Source: CAVSMC01 sp963798655 (GTDB taxonomy: Bacteria; Pseudomonadota; Gammaproteobacteria; Burkholderiales; Casimicrobiaceae). Taken from it: a stretch of 64,000 bases of DNA. The stretch spans positions 94,795 to 158,794 of the forward strand of contig CAWCUH010000023.1 in assembly GCA_963798655.1 (NCBI GenBank), read 5' to 3'. The notes beneath the pieces are model-generated. The model had not been told where the DNA came from, ran no database searches, and was given only the letters and a program-made list of their open reading frames with translations. Of the stretch, positions 45,487 through 54,582 are shown piece by piece. Position 1 is the first letter of the stretch; every line of letters starts with the position of its first letter. A program made the position numbers and the translations under genes.

Positions 45487-47558
45487 GCCTCGCCGACAAG
45501 AAGCTGCACCTGTGCTCGTGCAACGGCACGATGCCCCTCGACGCTGCGGCGATTGCGCGCGCGCTCGCACTGAGCTCCACGCCGCCGATTCGCACGGTCC
45601 TCTGTCAGAAGGAGCTCGCCGCGTTCGCCGACAACGCCGCAGGCGACGTCGTCGTCGCCTGCACGCAGGAAGCGCGGCTCTTCGGCGACGTGGCCGAGGA
45701 GACCGGCCGCACGCAGACGATCCGATTCGTCAATATCCGCGAAAGCGCAGGCTGGTCGGCCGAAGCGCCCGCGGCAACGCCGAAGATCGCCGCGCTGCTC
45801 GCGCTCGCCGGGTTGCCGGAGCCCGATCCGGTGCCGACGGTCACGTACCGCTCGGGCGGTCAGCTGCTGATCGTCGGCCCCGCCGATGCCGCACTGCATT
45901 GGGCCGGCGTGCTTGCCAGGCAGCTCGCCGTCACCGTGCTCGTCACCGGCCGCGCGAGCGGCAGCGAGCTCCCGGCGCAGCGCTCGTTTCCCATTTATTC
46001 TGGAGAGCTCGACAAGCTCTCGGGCTGGCTCGGAGCGTTCGACGCGACGTGGTCGCAGCAGAACCCGATCGATCTCGACCTGTGCACGCGCTGCAACGCG
46101 TGCATCCGCGCGTGCCCCGAGCACGCAATCGACTTTTCGTACCAGATCGACGACGAGCGTTGTCGCGACCATCGACTGTGCGTCGCCGCATGCGGCGTTG
46201 CCGGCGCGATCGACTTCGATCGGGTGGAGCGTGCTCGCAGCGAGCGCTTCGACCTGGTGCTCGACCTGTCGCGCACGCCGATGCTGCGGATGAGCGAGCC
46301 GCCGCAGGGCTATTTCGCCCCCGGGGCGGATCCGCTCGCGCAGGCGCACGCCGTCGCCGAGATCGCGACGATGGTCGGCGAGTTCGAGAAGCCCAAGTAT
46401 TTCGAGTACAAGGCATCCATATGCGCGCACAGCCGATCGCAGAAGGCGGGCTGCAATCGCTGCATCGACGTCTGCTCGACCGCCGCGATCTCGGCGGACG
46501 GCGACGGCATCCGCGTCGAGCCGCATCTTTGCATGGGCTGCGGCGGCTGCGCGACCGTCTGCCCGTCCGGCGCGCTCGCGTACGCGTATCCGCCGGTGCC
46601 CGAGCTCGCGAAGCGCCTGAAGACGCTCCTCGGCGCGTACGCGGGTGCCGGCGGCCGCGACGCGTGCCTGCTGCTGCACGCCGACGATGGCACCGAGGCG
46701 ATCGCGCGGCTTGCGCGGCGCGGCCGCGGGCTGCCATCGCGGATGATCCCGCTCGAGCTGCAGCACATCGTGTCGGTCGGCCTCGATGTCTGGCTTGCCG
46801 CACTCGCGTACGGCGCGGCCGACGTCGTGATCCTCGCTACCGGCCGCGAGGCGCCCGAGTACCGGGCGGCGCTTGCCGCGCAGACCGAGATCGCGGACGC
46901 GATCGCGCAGGCGCTCGGTTACCAGGGCACGCATTTCCGCGTGATCGAGGCGAGCGACGATGGGGCGCTCGACGCGGCGCTGTGGAATGTACCGGCCTCG
47001 CTCGGTGTTCGCGTGGCTGCGACGTTCGCCGGCACGCGCGACAAGCGCACGACCGCGGCCCTCGCGATCGAGCACCTCGCGCAGCACGCGCCGGTGCCGC
47101 AAGCGTGCATCGCGTTGCCGGCCGGCGCGCCGTTCGGCACGATCGCCGTGAACCGCGACACATGCACGATGTGCCTCGCGTGCGTGGGATCGTGTCCGGC
47201 CGGGGCGATTGTCGACAACCCGGAGACGCCGCAGCTGCGCTTCATCGAGTCGAAGTGCGTCCAATGCGGACTTTGCCGCGAGACATGCCCGGAGAACGCG
47301 ATAACGCTGGCGCCGAGGCTCGATCTCACGCCGGCGGCGCGCACACCGCGCGTGCTGAACGAGGCGGCGATCTTCAACTGCATCGCGTGCGGCAAGCCGC
47401 TCGGCACCGAGAAGATGGTCGGTGCAATGCTCGCGAGGCTCGCCGGCCACTCGATGTTCGCGGCACCCGGCGCGCTCGACCGGTTGAAGATGTGCGGCGA
47501 CTGCCGCGTGGTCGACCTCATCAAGCATGAGAACAGCGCCGACATCCGCGACATCTGA
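45483..47558 (+). CDS. Multi-cluster 4Fe-4S ferredoxin-type protein
   Basis: A 691-residue soluble iron-sulfur protein starting with GTG (overlapping the DUF3306 stop). Cys motifs in order: LHLCSCNG at the N-terminus, CTRCNACIRACPEHAI, CRDHRLCVAACG, CNRCIDVCSTAAI, CMGCGGCATVCPSGAL, CTMCLACVGSCPAGAI, CVQCGLCRETCPENAI, then CIACGKP and CGDCR. That is room for at least five to six clusters, plus a globular HdrA-like middle (about 360-560). It is conserved in formate dehydrogenase regions and is likely to move electrons or help assembly; neither is proven. Confidence 0.88.
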   Translation: MSLADKKLHLCSCNGTMPLDAAAIARALALSSTPPIRTVLCQKELAAFADNAAGDVVVACTQEARLFGDVAEETGRTQTIRFVNIRESAGWSAEAPAATPKIAALLALAGLPEPDPVPTVTYRSGGQLLIVGPADAALHWAGVLARQLAVTVLVTGRASGSELPAQRSFPIYSGELDKLSGWLGAFDATWSQQNPIDLDLCTRCNACIRACPEHAIDFSYQIDDERCRDHRLCVAACGVAGAIDFDRVERARSERFDLVLDLSRTPMLRMSEPPQGYFAPGADPLAQAHAVAEIATMVGEFEKPKYFEYKASICAHSRSQKAGCNRCIDVCSTAAISADGDGIRVEPHLCMGCGGCATVCPSGALAYAYPPVPELAKRLKTLLGAYAGAGGRDACLLLHADDGTEAIARLARRGRGLPSRMIPLELQHIVSVGLDVWLAALAYGAADVVILATGREAPEYRAALAAQTEIADAIAQALGYQGTHFRVIEASDDGALDAALWNVPASLGVRVAATFAGTRDKRTTAALAIEHLAQHAPVPQACIALPAGAPFGTIAVNRDTCTMCLACVGSCPAGAIVDNPETPQLRFIESKCVQCGLCRETCPENAITLAPRLDLTPAARTPRVLNEAAIFNCIACGKPLGTEKMVGAMLARLAGHSMFAAPGALDRLKMCGDCRVVDLIKHENSADIRDI

Positions 47559-47568
47559 GCGCGCGACG

Positions 47569-48222
47569 ATGCAATCGACGACGCTCACGCTGCAGCACCG
47601 TATCGAGCCGGAGGATCAGGCGCGGGCGGATTTCTACGCGCTGCTCGCACGGCTGTTCGCCGACGCGCCGGATCGCGCGCTCCTCGCTGCGATCGCCGCC
47701 GCGCCGCCGCTTGCTCCGGCCACGATCGTCGACGCCGAGGCGGCGTTGCCCGCCGAGCGCCTCGCCGCCGCATGGGACGCGCTGCGCGCCGCGAGTGCTG
47801 CGATGGACCCGGAAGCGGCCCGGCTCGAGTACGACGCCCTGTTCGTCGGCACCGGCGCATGCGAAGTGAACCTGCATGCATCGCACGGCCTGACCGGGTT
47901 CATGATGGAGAAGCCGCTCGCCGACGTTCGCGCCGACCTCGCCCGGCTCGGCCTCGCGCGCGCGCCTTCGGCGACGCTCGTCGAGGACCATCTTTCCGCG
48001 CTGTGCGAAACCATGCGGGCGCTGATCGCCGGCCAGGACGAACGCCGGCCGTCGCCGGTTTCAGACCAGCGTGCGTTCTTCGAGCGCTTCATCGCTCCCT
48101 GGGCTCTGCAATGCTGCGATGCAATAGCCGCGCATGCTATTGCCAACTATTACGGGCGAGTAGGACAATTCGCGTACGCTTTCCTGGCGATCGAACGTGA
48201 CTCGCTCGCCTTGGACGAATAA
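47569..48222 (+). CDS. TorD/DmsD-family molybdoenzyme chaperone
   Basis: A 217-residue all-helical chaperone that binds Tat signal peptides of molybdoenzymes and holds the apoprotein until cofactor insertion. Signature segments are ARADFYALLARLFADAPD, LEYDALFVGTGACEVNLHAS and the E-P-D-H region LVEDHLSALCETMRALI. ATG 47569 was chosen over 47527. It comes 10 bp after the ferredoxin gene and is presumably dedicated to the Tat-exported formate dehydrogenase catalytic subunit downstream. Confidence 0.9.
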   Translation: MQSTTLTLQHRIEPEDQARADFYALLARLFADAPDRALLAAIAAAPPLAPATIVDAEAALPAERLAAAWDALRAASAAMDPEAARLEYDALFVGTGACEVNLHASHGLTGFMMEKPLADVRADLARLGLARAPSATLVEDHLSALCETMRALIAGQDERRPSPVSDQRAFFERFIAPWALQCCDAIAAHAIANYYGRVGQFAYAFLAIERDSLALDE

Positions 48223-48263
48223 GACATAGGTCACGACTCACGGCAGTTTTTTGGAGGTCCCGC

Positions 48264-48522
48264 ATGCGCCATCCCTCGCGTAGCAACGCGCGCGCGTCCG
48301 TCGTCGCGCGCAACGAAACCTCTGCGAATGCGCCCGCCGGCGCGAATGCGAAGCGTCGCCGCTTCCTGTTCGCGCTCGGTGCCGGCAGCGCCGGTGCGGT
48401 GGCGGTCGGCGCGGGCGCGCCTGCGGCGATCGCGTGCAGCGATCCGCCGCCCGCCGACGACAGCGTCGCGCGGTACACGGAAACGGAGCACGTGCGCGAT
48501 TACTACCGCACGGCGAAGATTA
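48264..48522 (+). pseudogene. formate_TAT small Tat-signal protein, 3' end interrupted by IS630-type element
   Basis: The ATG at 48264 has a GGAGG site. The 86 codons before the insertion encode a twin-arginine signal (KRRRFLFALGAGSAGAVAVG) and a short tail ending YTETEHVRDYYRTAKI. This is the formate_TAT family (formate dehydrogenase region TAT target), whose members normally end just after the RxYY-x-TA motif. The IS enters at the TA at 48521-48522, so only the last residue or stop codon is changed; the frame now reads into the element. The protein may still be made with a fused tail. Confidence 0.8.
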
Positions 48523-49206
48523 GTGTGGTTCCTTCAGTCGAAGCCCATCGGCAGCAGCGGCTGCGTCCGCTCCAATGCTTGCACCTGGCTTTTCTCGTCG
48601 ACACACAGCACCAACGCCTTATCCGGCGGATTCAGGTACAACCCCACCACATCACGCAGCTTTTCGAGGAAGAACGGGTCGGTGGACAGCTTGAAGCTCT
48701 CGCTGCGGTGCGGCTGCAAGCCGAACAGCTTGATGTAGCGGTGCACGCTGGTGCCCGAGATGCCGGTCTCCGCCGCCAGCGAGCGAACGCTCCAGTGGGT
48801 CGCGCCGTCGGTGGGCTTGCTATGCAACGTGGTTTGAATCAATTCGGCCACCCGCTCGTCGTCGATCGACCGCGGCTTGCCCGGGCGCAGCTCATCGTAC
48901 AAGCCGCTGATGCGCCGCTCGATGAACCGCCGGCGCCACTTGCCGACGGTCGCATTGGTGTAGCCCAGGCGCGCCGCAATCCTGCTGTTCGGCTCGCCAC
49001 CCGCGCTCGCCAACACAATTTGCGCGCGGGCCTGCAACGCCGCAGGAATCGAGCGCGAGCGCACCATCGATTGCAATTGCGCACGTTCTGCAGCATTCAA
49101 CACCAGATCGGCTTTCGGGCGTCCCATCGGCATGGCGGTATCTCCACTCATGAAGATACCGAAATCCGGTGCAAGACATATGCCAGTTATTAACGAAACG
49201 GCACAC
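48523..49206. mobile_element. Shortened IS630-family insertion sequence
   Basis: A 684-bp insertion flanked by TA dinucleotides (48521-48522 and 49207-49208), the target duplication of IS630/Tc1-type elements. Ends share GTGTG reading inwards (left GTGTGGTTCC, right complement GTGTGCCGTTTC). Full IS630 elements are about 1.1-1.2 kb, so roughly 400 bp is missing, all from the transposase 3' half. It splits the formate dehydrogenase operon between formate_TAT and the catalytic subunit. Confidence 0.85.
48534..49151 (-). pseudogene. IS630-family transposase, C-terminally truncated
   Basis: 205 codons remain. The N-terminal helix-turn-helix region shows SRIAARLGYTNATVGKWRRR and a second HTH SVRSLAAETGISGTSVHRYI. 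The catalytic domain starts with the first Asp in LVLCVDEKSQVQALERTQPL, then stops at LPMGFD. The remaining part with the second Asp and the Glu of the DDE triad, about 140-150 residues, is absent, so the enzyme should be inactive. It is antisense to the host operon. Confidence 0.9.
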
Positions 49207-49218
49207 TAGGAGACGACG

Positions 49219-52119
49219 ATGCTGCTAACGAAGAAGGGCGATGGCATCCCGGCGGCCGGTCAGCGGCTTCGTCGTCTTGCAGGCGCTCGCATCGCGACGA
49301 TGGATCGGCGCGCGTTCCTCAAGCGCTCGGGTTTCGTCGCCGGTGCCGGCGCGTTCGCGAGCCAGCTGCCGTACGGAACGATCGGCAAGGCACAGGCGGC
49401 GGCCGACGCGGACACCAAAGTCGAGGTGAAGCGCACCGTCTGCACGCACTGCTCGGTCGGCTGCTCGATCGACGCCACGGTCGAGAACGGCGTCTGGACG
49501 CGGCAGGATCCGGTGTTCGATTCGCCGCTCAATCTCGGCGCCCACTGCGCGAAGGGCGCGTCGGTGCGCGAGCACGGCCACGGCGAGCACCGGCTCAAGG
49601 CGCCGATGAAGCTCGTCGACGGCAAGTGGACGAAGATCTCGTGGGAGCAGGCGATCAACGAGGTCGGCGACAAGCTTGCGGCGATCCGCAAGGAGTCGGG
49701 TCCCGACGCGGTGTTCTGGGTCGGAAGCTCGAAGCACAGCAACGAGCAGTCCTACCTGATGCGCAAGTTCGTGTCGTTCTTCGGCACGAACAACATGGAC
49801 CACCAGGCGCGCATCTGCCACTCGACGACCGTCGCCGGCGTAGCCAACACGTGGGGCTACGGCGCGATGACCAACTCGTACAACGACATGCAGAACTCGA
49901 AGTGCGCGCTCTACATCGGCAGCAACGCGGCCGAGGCGCACCCGGTGTCGCTGCTGCACATGCTGCATGCGAAGGAGAAGGGCGCGAAGATGATCGTCGT
50001 CGACCCGCGCTTCACGCGCACGGCGGCGAAGGCGGATTACTACGTCCGCATCCGCTCGGGCACGGACATCCCGTTCCTGTTCGGCGTGCTGCACCACATC
50101 TTCAAGAACGGCTGGGAGGACAAGCAGTACATCCACGACCGCGTGTACGGCATGGACAAGGTGCGCGACGAGGTGCTGGCGAAGTGGACGCCGGACAAGG
50201 TCGAGGAGGCCTGCGGCGTTCCGGAGGCCTCGGTGCGCCAGGTGGCGGAGCTGATGGCGAAGAACCGTCCGTCGACGCTCGTGTGGTGCATGGGCCAGAC
50301 GCAACACACGATCGGCAACGCGATGGTGCGCGCATCGTGCATCGTGCAGCTCGCGCTCGGCAACATCGGCGTCACCGGCGGCGGCGCGAACATCTTCCGC
50401 GGCCACGACAACGTGCAGGGCGCGACCGACGTCGGACCCAATCCCGATTCGCTGCCCGGCTACTACGGCATCGCGACGGGTTCGTGGAAGCACTGGGCGG
50501 CGGTGTGGGGCGTCGACTACGAGTGGCTCAAGAAGCAGTTCGCCTCGCAGGCGATGATGGAGAAGTCCGGCATGACCGTGTCGCGCTGGATCGACGGCGT
50601 GCTCGAGAAGAACGAGCTGATCGACCAGGATTCGAACCTGCGCGCGCTGGTGTTCTGGGGCCACGCGCCGAACAGCCAGTCGCGCGGCAAGGAGATGGTC
50701 GAGGCGATGAAGAAGCTCGATCTCCTCGTCGTCATCGATCCGTATCCGTCGGCGACCGCGGCGATGGGCGCAATGGTGCGCAAGGACAACATGTACCTGC
50801 TGCCCGCGTGCACGCAGTTCGAGACGTCCGGCTCGGTCACCGCGTCGAACCGCTCGCTGCAGTGGCGCGAGCGCGTCATCAGCCCGCTGTTCGAGTCGCA
50901 GACCGATCACGCGCTCATGTATGCGTTCGCGAAGAAGTTCGGCTTCGACAAGGAGTTGGCGAAGAACTACCAGATCTGGAAGCCGGATTCGAACAAGTTC
51001 GACGAGCCCACGCCGGAAAGCATCCTGAAGGAGATCAACAAGGGCACGTGGACGATCGGCTACACCGGCCAGTCGCCGGAGCGGCTGAAGCTGCACATGA
51101 AGAACCAGCACACGTTCGACGTGAAGTCGCTCCGGGCGAAAGGCGGCCCGTGCGACGGCGATTACTACGGCCTTCCGTGGCCGTGCTACGGCAATCCGGA
51201 GCTGAAGCACCCGGGCTCGCCGAACCTGTACCAGACGTCGCGCCACGTGATGGACGGCGGCGGCTGCTTCCGCGCGAACTTCGGCGTCGAGCGCGACGGC
51301 GTGAACCTGCTCGCGGAGGACGGCTCGTATCCGGTCGGCAGCGATCTCACCACCGGCTATCCGGAGTTCGACCACGTGCTGTTGAAGAAGCTCGGCTGGT
51401 GGAGCGAGCTGACCGACGACGAGAAGAAGGCCGCCGAAGGCAAGAACTGGAAGACCGACCTCTCCGGCGGCATCCAGCGCGTCGTGCTGAAGAACCACGG
51501 CTGCCATCCGTTCGGCAACGCGAAGGCGCGCGCGGTCGTGTGGAACTTTCCCGACGCGATCCCGCAGCACCGCGAGCCGCTGTATTCGCCGCGTCCCGAC
51601 CTGATCGCGAAGTACCCGACGCACGACGACAAGAAGGCGTTCTGGCGGCTGCCGACGCTGTTCAAGAGCGTTCAGGAGCAGAACAAGGAGATCTCGAAGC
51701 AGTTTCCTCTGGTGCTCACCAGCGGACGGCTCGTCGAGTTCGAGGGCGGCGGCGAGGAGACGCGCAGCAACCCGTGGCTCGCCGAGCTGCAGCAGGAGAA
51801 TTTCGTCGAGATCAACCCGAAGGACGCGAACGATCGCGGCGTGCGCGACGGCGAGTACGTGTGGGTGAAGACGCCGACCGGCGCGCAGCTCAAGGTGAAG
51901 GCGATGGTGACCGAGCGCGTCGCGTCGGGCACGACGTTCATCCCGTTCCACTTCTCCGGCTGGTGGATGGGCAAGGACATGCTGCAGTTCTATCCGGAGG
52001 GCGCTGCGCCGATCGTGCGCGGCGAGGCGGTGAACACCGCGACGACGTACGGCTACGACGCGGTGACGATGATGCAGGAAACGAAGACGACGCTCTGTCA
52101 AGTGCAGAAGTTCGCCTGA
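49219..52119 (+). CDS. Formate dehydrogenase catalytic subunit (Cys-type, Tat-exported)
   Basis: Periplasmic molybdopterin enzyme oxidising formate to CO2. It has 966 residues. A long Tat leader carries DRRAFLKRSG at 29-38. The 4Fe-4S site uses C75, C78, C82 and C110. The Mo ligand is C200 in HQARICHS, with the adjacent His; there is no in-frame TGA, so this is a cysteine, not selenocysteine, enzyme. Mo-bis-MGD-binding domains follow (GHDNVQGATDVGP, and a C-terminal dinucleotide domain TSGRLVEFEGGGEETRSNPW). The AGGAGACGACG ribosome site survives just 3' of the IS element. Partner subunits follow 22 bp downstream. Confidence 0.93.
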   Translation: MLLTKKGDGIPAAGQRLRRLAGARIATMDRRAFLKRSGFVAGAGAFASQLPYGTIGKAQAAADADTKVEVKRTVCTHCSVGCSIDATVENGVWTRQDPVFDSPLNLGAHCAKGASVREHGHGEHRLKAPMKLVDGKWTKISWEQAINEVGDKLAAIRKESGPDAVFWVGSSKHSNEQSYLMRKFVSFFGTNNMDHQARICHSTTVAGVANTWGYGAMTNSYNDMQNSKCALYIGSNAAEAHPVSLLHMLHAKEKGAKMIVVDPRFTRTAAKADYYVRIRSGTDIPFLFGVLHHIFKNGWEDKQYIHDRVYGMDKVRDEVLAKWTPDKVEEACGVPEASVRQVAELMAKNRPSTLVWCMGQTQHTIGNAMVRASCIVQLALGNIGVTGGGANIFRGHDNVQGATDVGPNPDSLPGYYGIATGSWKHWAAVWGVDYEWLKKQFASQAMMEKSGMTVSRWIDGVLEKNELIDQDSNLRALVFWGHAPNSQSRGKEMVEAMKKLDLLVVIDPYPSATAAMGAMVRKDNMYLLPACTQFETSGSVTASNRSLQWRERVISPLFESQTDHALMYAFAKKFGFDKELAKNYQIWKPDSNKFDEPTPESILKEINKGTWTIGYTGQSPERLKLHMKNQHTFDVKSLRAKGGPCDGDYYGLPWPCYGNPELKHPGSPNLYQTSRHVMDGGGCFRANFGVERDGVNLLAEDGSYPVGSDLTTGYPEFDHVLLKKLGWWSELTDDEKKAAEGKNWKTDLSGGIQRVVLKNHGCHPFGNAKARAVVWNFPDAIPQHREPLYSPRPDLIAKYPTHDDKKAFWRLPTLFKSVQEQNKEISKQFPLVLTSGRLVEFEGGGEETRSNPWLAELQQENFVEINPKDANDRGVRDGEYVWVKTPTGAQLKVKAMVTERVASGTTFIPFHFSGWWMGKDMLQFYPEGAAPIVRGEAVNTATTYGYDAVTMMQETKTTLCQVQKFA

Positions 52120-52141
52120 CGCGGGACACGAGGAGACCACC

Positions 52142-52810
52142 ATGGCCCGAATGAAATTCCTGTGCGACGCCGAGCGCTGCATCGAGTGTAACGGCTGCGT
52201 CACCGCCTGCAAGCAGGAGCACGACATTCCGTGGGGCGTCAACCGCCGCCGCGTCGTCACGATCAACGACGGCGTTCCCGGCGAGCGCTCGATCTCGGTC
52301 GCCTGCATGCACTGCTCGGACGCGCCGTGCATGGCGGTTTGCCCGGTCGACTGCTTCTATCGCACCGAGGAAGGCATCGTGCTGCACGACAAGGACTTGT
52401 GCATCGGCTGCGGCTACTGCTTCTACGCCTGCCCGTTCGGCGCACCGCAGTTCCCGCAGGCGGGCGCGTTCGGCGTGCGCGGCAAGATGGACAAGTGCAC
52501 GTTCTGCGCCGGGGGGCCCGAACCGAATCGCTCGGAAGCCGAGTTCAAGAAGTACGGTCGCAATCGGCTCGCCGAAGGCAAGCTTCCGGCGTGCGCCGAG
52601 ATGTGCTCGACAAAGGCGCTGCTCGGCGGCGACGGCGACGTGCTTGCGGACATCTATCGCGAACGGGTGACCACGCGCGGCAAGGGCGCCGAGGTCTGGG
52701 GATGGGCAACCGCATACGGCGCCCCCGGCGGCGCTGGCCGGCCCGGCGCACCGGTGCCGATGCCCGCGCCCGGCGCCGCTCCGCCGCCGGCACAAGGAGC
52801 GAAATCGTGA
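52142..52810 (+). CDS. Formate dehydrogenase iron-sulfur (beta) subunit
   Basis: Electron-transfer subunit of the FDH3-beta type with four 4Fe-4S clusters. It has 222 residues. Cys motifs: CIECNGCVTACKQEHDIPWG, CMHCSDAPCMAVCPVDCF, CIGCGYCFYACPFGAPQFPQ, and CTFC with a later ACAEMC. A Pro/Ala/Gly-rich tail ends the protein. It has no Tat signal and presumably crosses with the catalytic subunit. The ATG at 52142 follows a GAGGAG site, and its stop overlaps the next gene start. Confidence 0.95.
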   Translation: MARMKFLCDAERCIECNGCVTACKQEHDIPWGVNRRRVVTINDGVPGERSISVACMHCSDAPCMAVCPVDCFYRTEEGIVLHDKDLCIGCGYCFYACPFGAPQFPQAGAFGVRGKMDKCTFCAGGPEPNRSEAEFKKYGRNRLAEGKLPACAEMCSTKALLGGDGDVLADIYRERVTTRGKGAEVWGWATAYGAPGGAGRPGAPVPMPAPGAAPPPAQGAKS

Positions 52811-53028
52811 TCCGTCGATTGTTCATCGTCGCCGCAGTGAGCGCGCTGGCGCTCGCCGCGGCCGCTTGCAGCGAGCGTCCGCAGGTCGTCAACTACCGGC
52901 AGGGAACCTATCAGGGCAAGCCCGACCAGCGTCCATATGAAGGATCGCAATTCAACGGCAACAAGGACGACTGGGAGCGCGCGATTCGTACTCGGACCCA
53001 GAACCAGAACGAGTACAAGCGCACGTGA
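52807..53028 (+). CDS. Small lipoprotein of the formate dehydrogenase operon
   Basis: A 73-residue protein starting with GTG (GTGA overlap with the beta-subunit stop). The signal peptide MIRRLFIVAAVSALALAA ends in lipobox AAAC. The short mature part NYRQGTYQGKPDQRPYEG and KDDWERAIRTRTQNQNEY is hydrophilic and has conserved-looking motifs. Similar small proteins are found next to the cytochrome b subunit in related clusters. Its function is unknown; the position suggests complex stability. Confidence 0.8.
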   Translation: MIRRLFIVAAVSALALAAAACSERPQVVNYRQGTYQGKPDQRPYEGSQFNGNKDDWERAIRTRTQNQNEYKRT

Positions 53029-53083
53029 TCGCGGGCACATTGCGATCGACCGCACCGCGCGCCGACACGGAGGAGCATCGACG

Positions 53084-54169
53084 GTGAGCTTTTATCCGAA
53101 GCATCCGCTGGTCGCGCTGGTCGCGGCCGTCGCTTTCGCATCCGGCGTGGCGTTCGCGCAGGGACCGGCGATCACTCCGCCCCCATCGCCGAACCCGATC
53201 GACGCGAACCCGGTGCAAGCCCAGCAGCAGCGCCAGATCACGCAGCCGCTGAACAATCAGCCGGTATGGTCGGAGGTGCGCTCCGGCGCTCCGGCTTACA
53301 CGAGCATTCCGGGCCGCGAGACCAACGTGCTGATACAGCCGCAAGGCCAGACATGGCGCGCGGCTCGCGTGCCGATCATGTTCTGGGGCGGCCTGCTGTT
53401 CGCGCTCGCCGTGGTCGGCCTCGCGGTTGTTCATGCGCTGCGCGGCACCGTCGAGACCCCGCATCGTCCGGGCGATCGCATCATCGAGCGCTTCTCGCCG
53501 GCCGACCGCTACGCCCACTGGCTGATGGCGATCACGTGGGTGACGATGGCGATCACCGGCCTCGTGATGTCGCTCGGCAAGTCCGTGCTGCTGCCGCTGA
53601 TCGGCTACACGCTGTTCTCGTGGCTCGCGGCGCTCGCGAAGAACCTGCACAATTTCGCCGGGCCGATCCTGATCATCGCCACGCCGTGGCTCATCGCGCG
53701 CTTCCTGCGCGACAACGGCATCAGCGGCCGCGACTTCGCGTGGCTAGCGAATCTGAAGGGCTTCTTCACCGACCACGAGACGCCGTCGGGACGCTTCAAC
53801 GGCGGCGAGAAGATCGTGTTCTGGCTGATGCTCGTGCTCGCGACGCCGGTGCTCGTCATCAGCGGCCTCGTGCTGCTGTTCCCGAACTTCGACCAGACGC
53901 GACTCACGATGCAGCTCGCGAACGGCGTGCACATGATCACCGCGTACCTCGCGATGGCGCTTGCGAGCGTGCACATCTACATCGGCACGCTCGGCGTCGC
54001 CGGCGCGTACCGGGCGATGCGCGACGGCTATGTCGACGAGAGCTGGGCGCTGCATCATCACAAGCTTTGGTACGAGGATGTGATTGCCGGGCGCGCGCGC
54101 CAGCACGTCGTCGACGTGGGCGAGGTGAGTCACGGCGAAACGGCGCGCGCGCGCGCGGGAGTGGCGTAG
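53084..54169 (+). CDS. Formate dehydrogenase cytochrome b (gamma) subunit
   Basis: Membrane diheme subunit that passes electrons from the periplasmic enzyme to quinone. It has 361 residues from the GTG at 53084 behind GGAGGA. A signal-like helix and a Pro/Gln-rich periplasmic segment (VQAQQQRQITQPLNNQPVW) of about 95 residues precede a first helix VPIMFWGGLLFALAVVGLAV. The cytochrome b556 core starts RFSPADRYAHWLMAITWVTM and includes KNLHNFAGPILIIATPWLIA, GVHMITAYLAMALASVHIYI, giving heme-ligand histidines on helices. It fits FdoI-like gamma subunits of the N-extended type. Confidence 0.93.
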   Translation: MSFYPKHPLVALVAAVAFASGVAFAQGPAITPPPSPNPIDANPVQAQQQRQITQPLNNQPVWSEVRSGAPAYTSIPGRETNVLIQPQGQTWRAARVPIMFWGGLLFALAVVGLAVVHALRGTVETPHRPGDRIIERFSPADRYAHWLMAITWVTMAITGLVMSLGKSVLLPLIGYTLFSWLAALAKNLHNFAGPILIIATPWLIARFLRDNGISGRDFAWLANLKGFFTDHETPSGRFNGGEKIVFWLMLVLATPVLVISGLVLLFPNFDQTRLTMQLANGVHMITAYLAMALASVHIYIGTLGVAGAYRAMRDGYVDESWALHHHKLWYEDVIAGRARQHVVDVGEVSHGETARARAGVA

Positions 54170-54207
54170 CACGCGCAGTTGGAAGCACAAGGAGGAGGAG
54201 AGCGACG

Positions 54208-54540
54208 ATGACGACGATGCGCGCGATGATCGCGGCCGGGCTGGTCGTGGCGATGTGGGGAATTGCGGTTGCAAAGCTGCCGCCTCCGCCGCCGATGACC
54301 GACGCTCAGAAAGTCGCGGCCGAGGAAAAGAAGGCGAAGGACGCGGCGGCAGCCGAGGCGGCCAAGGCCGCTCTGGCAAGGGCAGAAGATCGTGTCGCCG
54401 CGCGCTATCTTGCCGACGAGAAAGCGAAAGGCAAAGTCGTCACGCCGCAGTTGGGGGCGACATCCACGCCCGATGCGCCGGGCAAGAGCGCTGCCGCGGC
54501 GGGTGCCGCGAAAATGGCGCCGGCGGCAGCAAAGAAATAG
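54208..54540 (+). CDS. Small exported Ala/Lys-rich protein ending the formate dehydrogenase operon
   Basis: A 110-residue protein behind an AGGAGGAG site, 38 bp after the gamma subunit. The signal peptide MTTMRAMIAAGLVVAMWGIA ends near VAK. The mature part opens LPPPPPMTDAQKVAAEEKKA, then a charged helical coiled-coil-like stretch with RVAARYLADEKAKGKVVTPQ and an Ala-rich end. It has no recognised domain. A UUCG-loop terminator follows, so it closes the operon. Confidence 0.75.
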   Translation: MTTMRAMIAAGLVVAMWGIAVAKLPPPPPMTDAQKVAAEEKKAKDAAAAEAAKAALARAEDRVAARYLADEKAKGKVVTPQLGATSTPDAPGKSAAAAGAAKMAPAAAKK

Positions 54541-54582
54541 CGTTGGAGTCGATCCGCCGCTCGCGGCGGGAGCTATCTTCGG

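Noticed and set aside
49816..49824. Possible selenocysteine at the formate dehydrogenase active site
   Set aside because: The codon at the metal-ligand position is TGC (Cys) in HQARICHS, and no in-frame TGA occurs.
49225..52332. A 1035-codon antisense frame across the formate dehydrogenase genes
   Set aside because: Same shadow effect; the sense strand encodes unmistakable molybdopterin and ferredoxin subunits.
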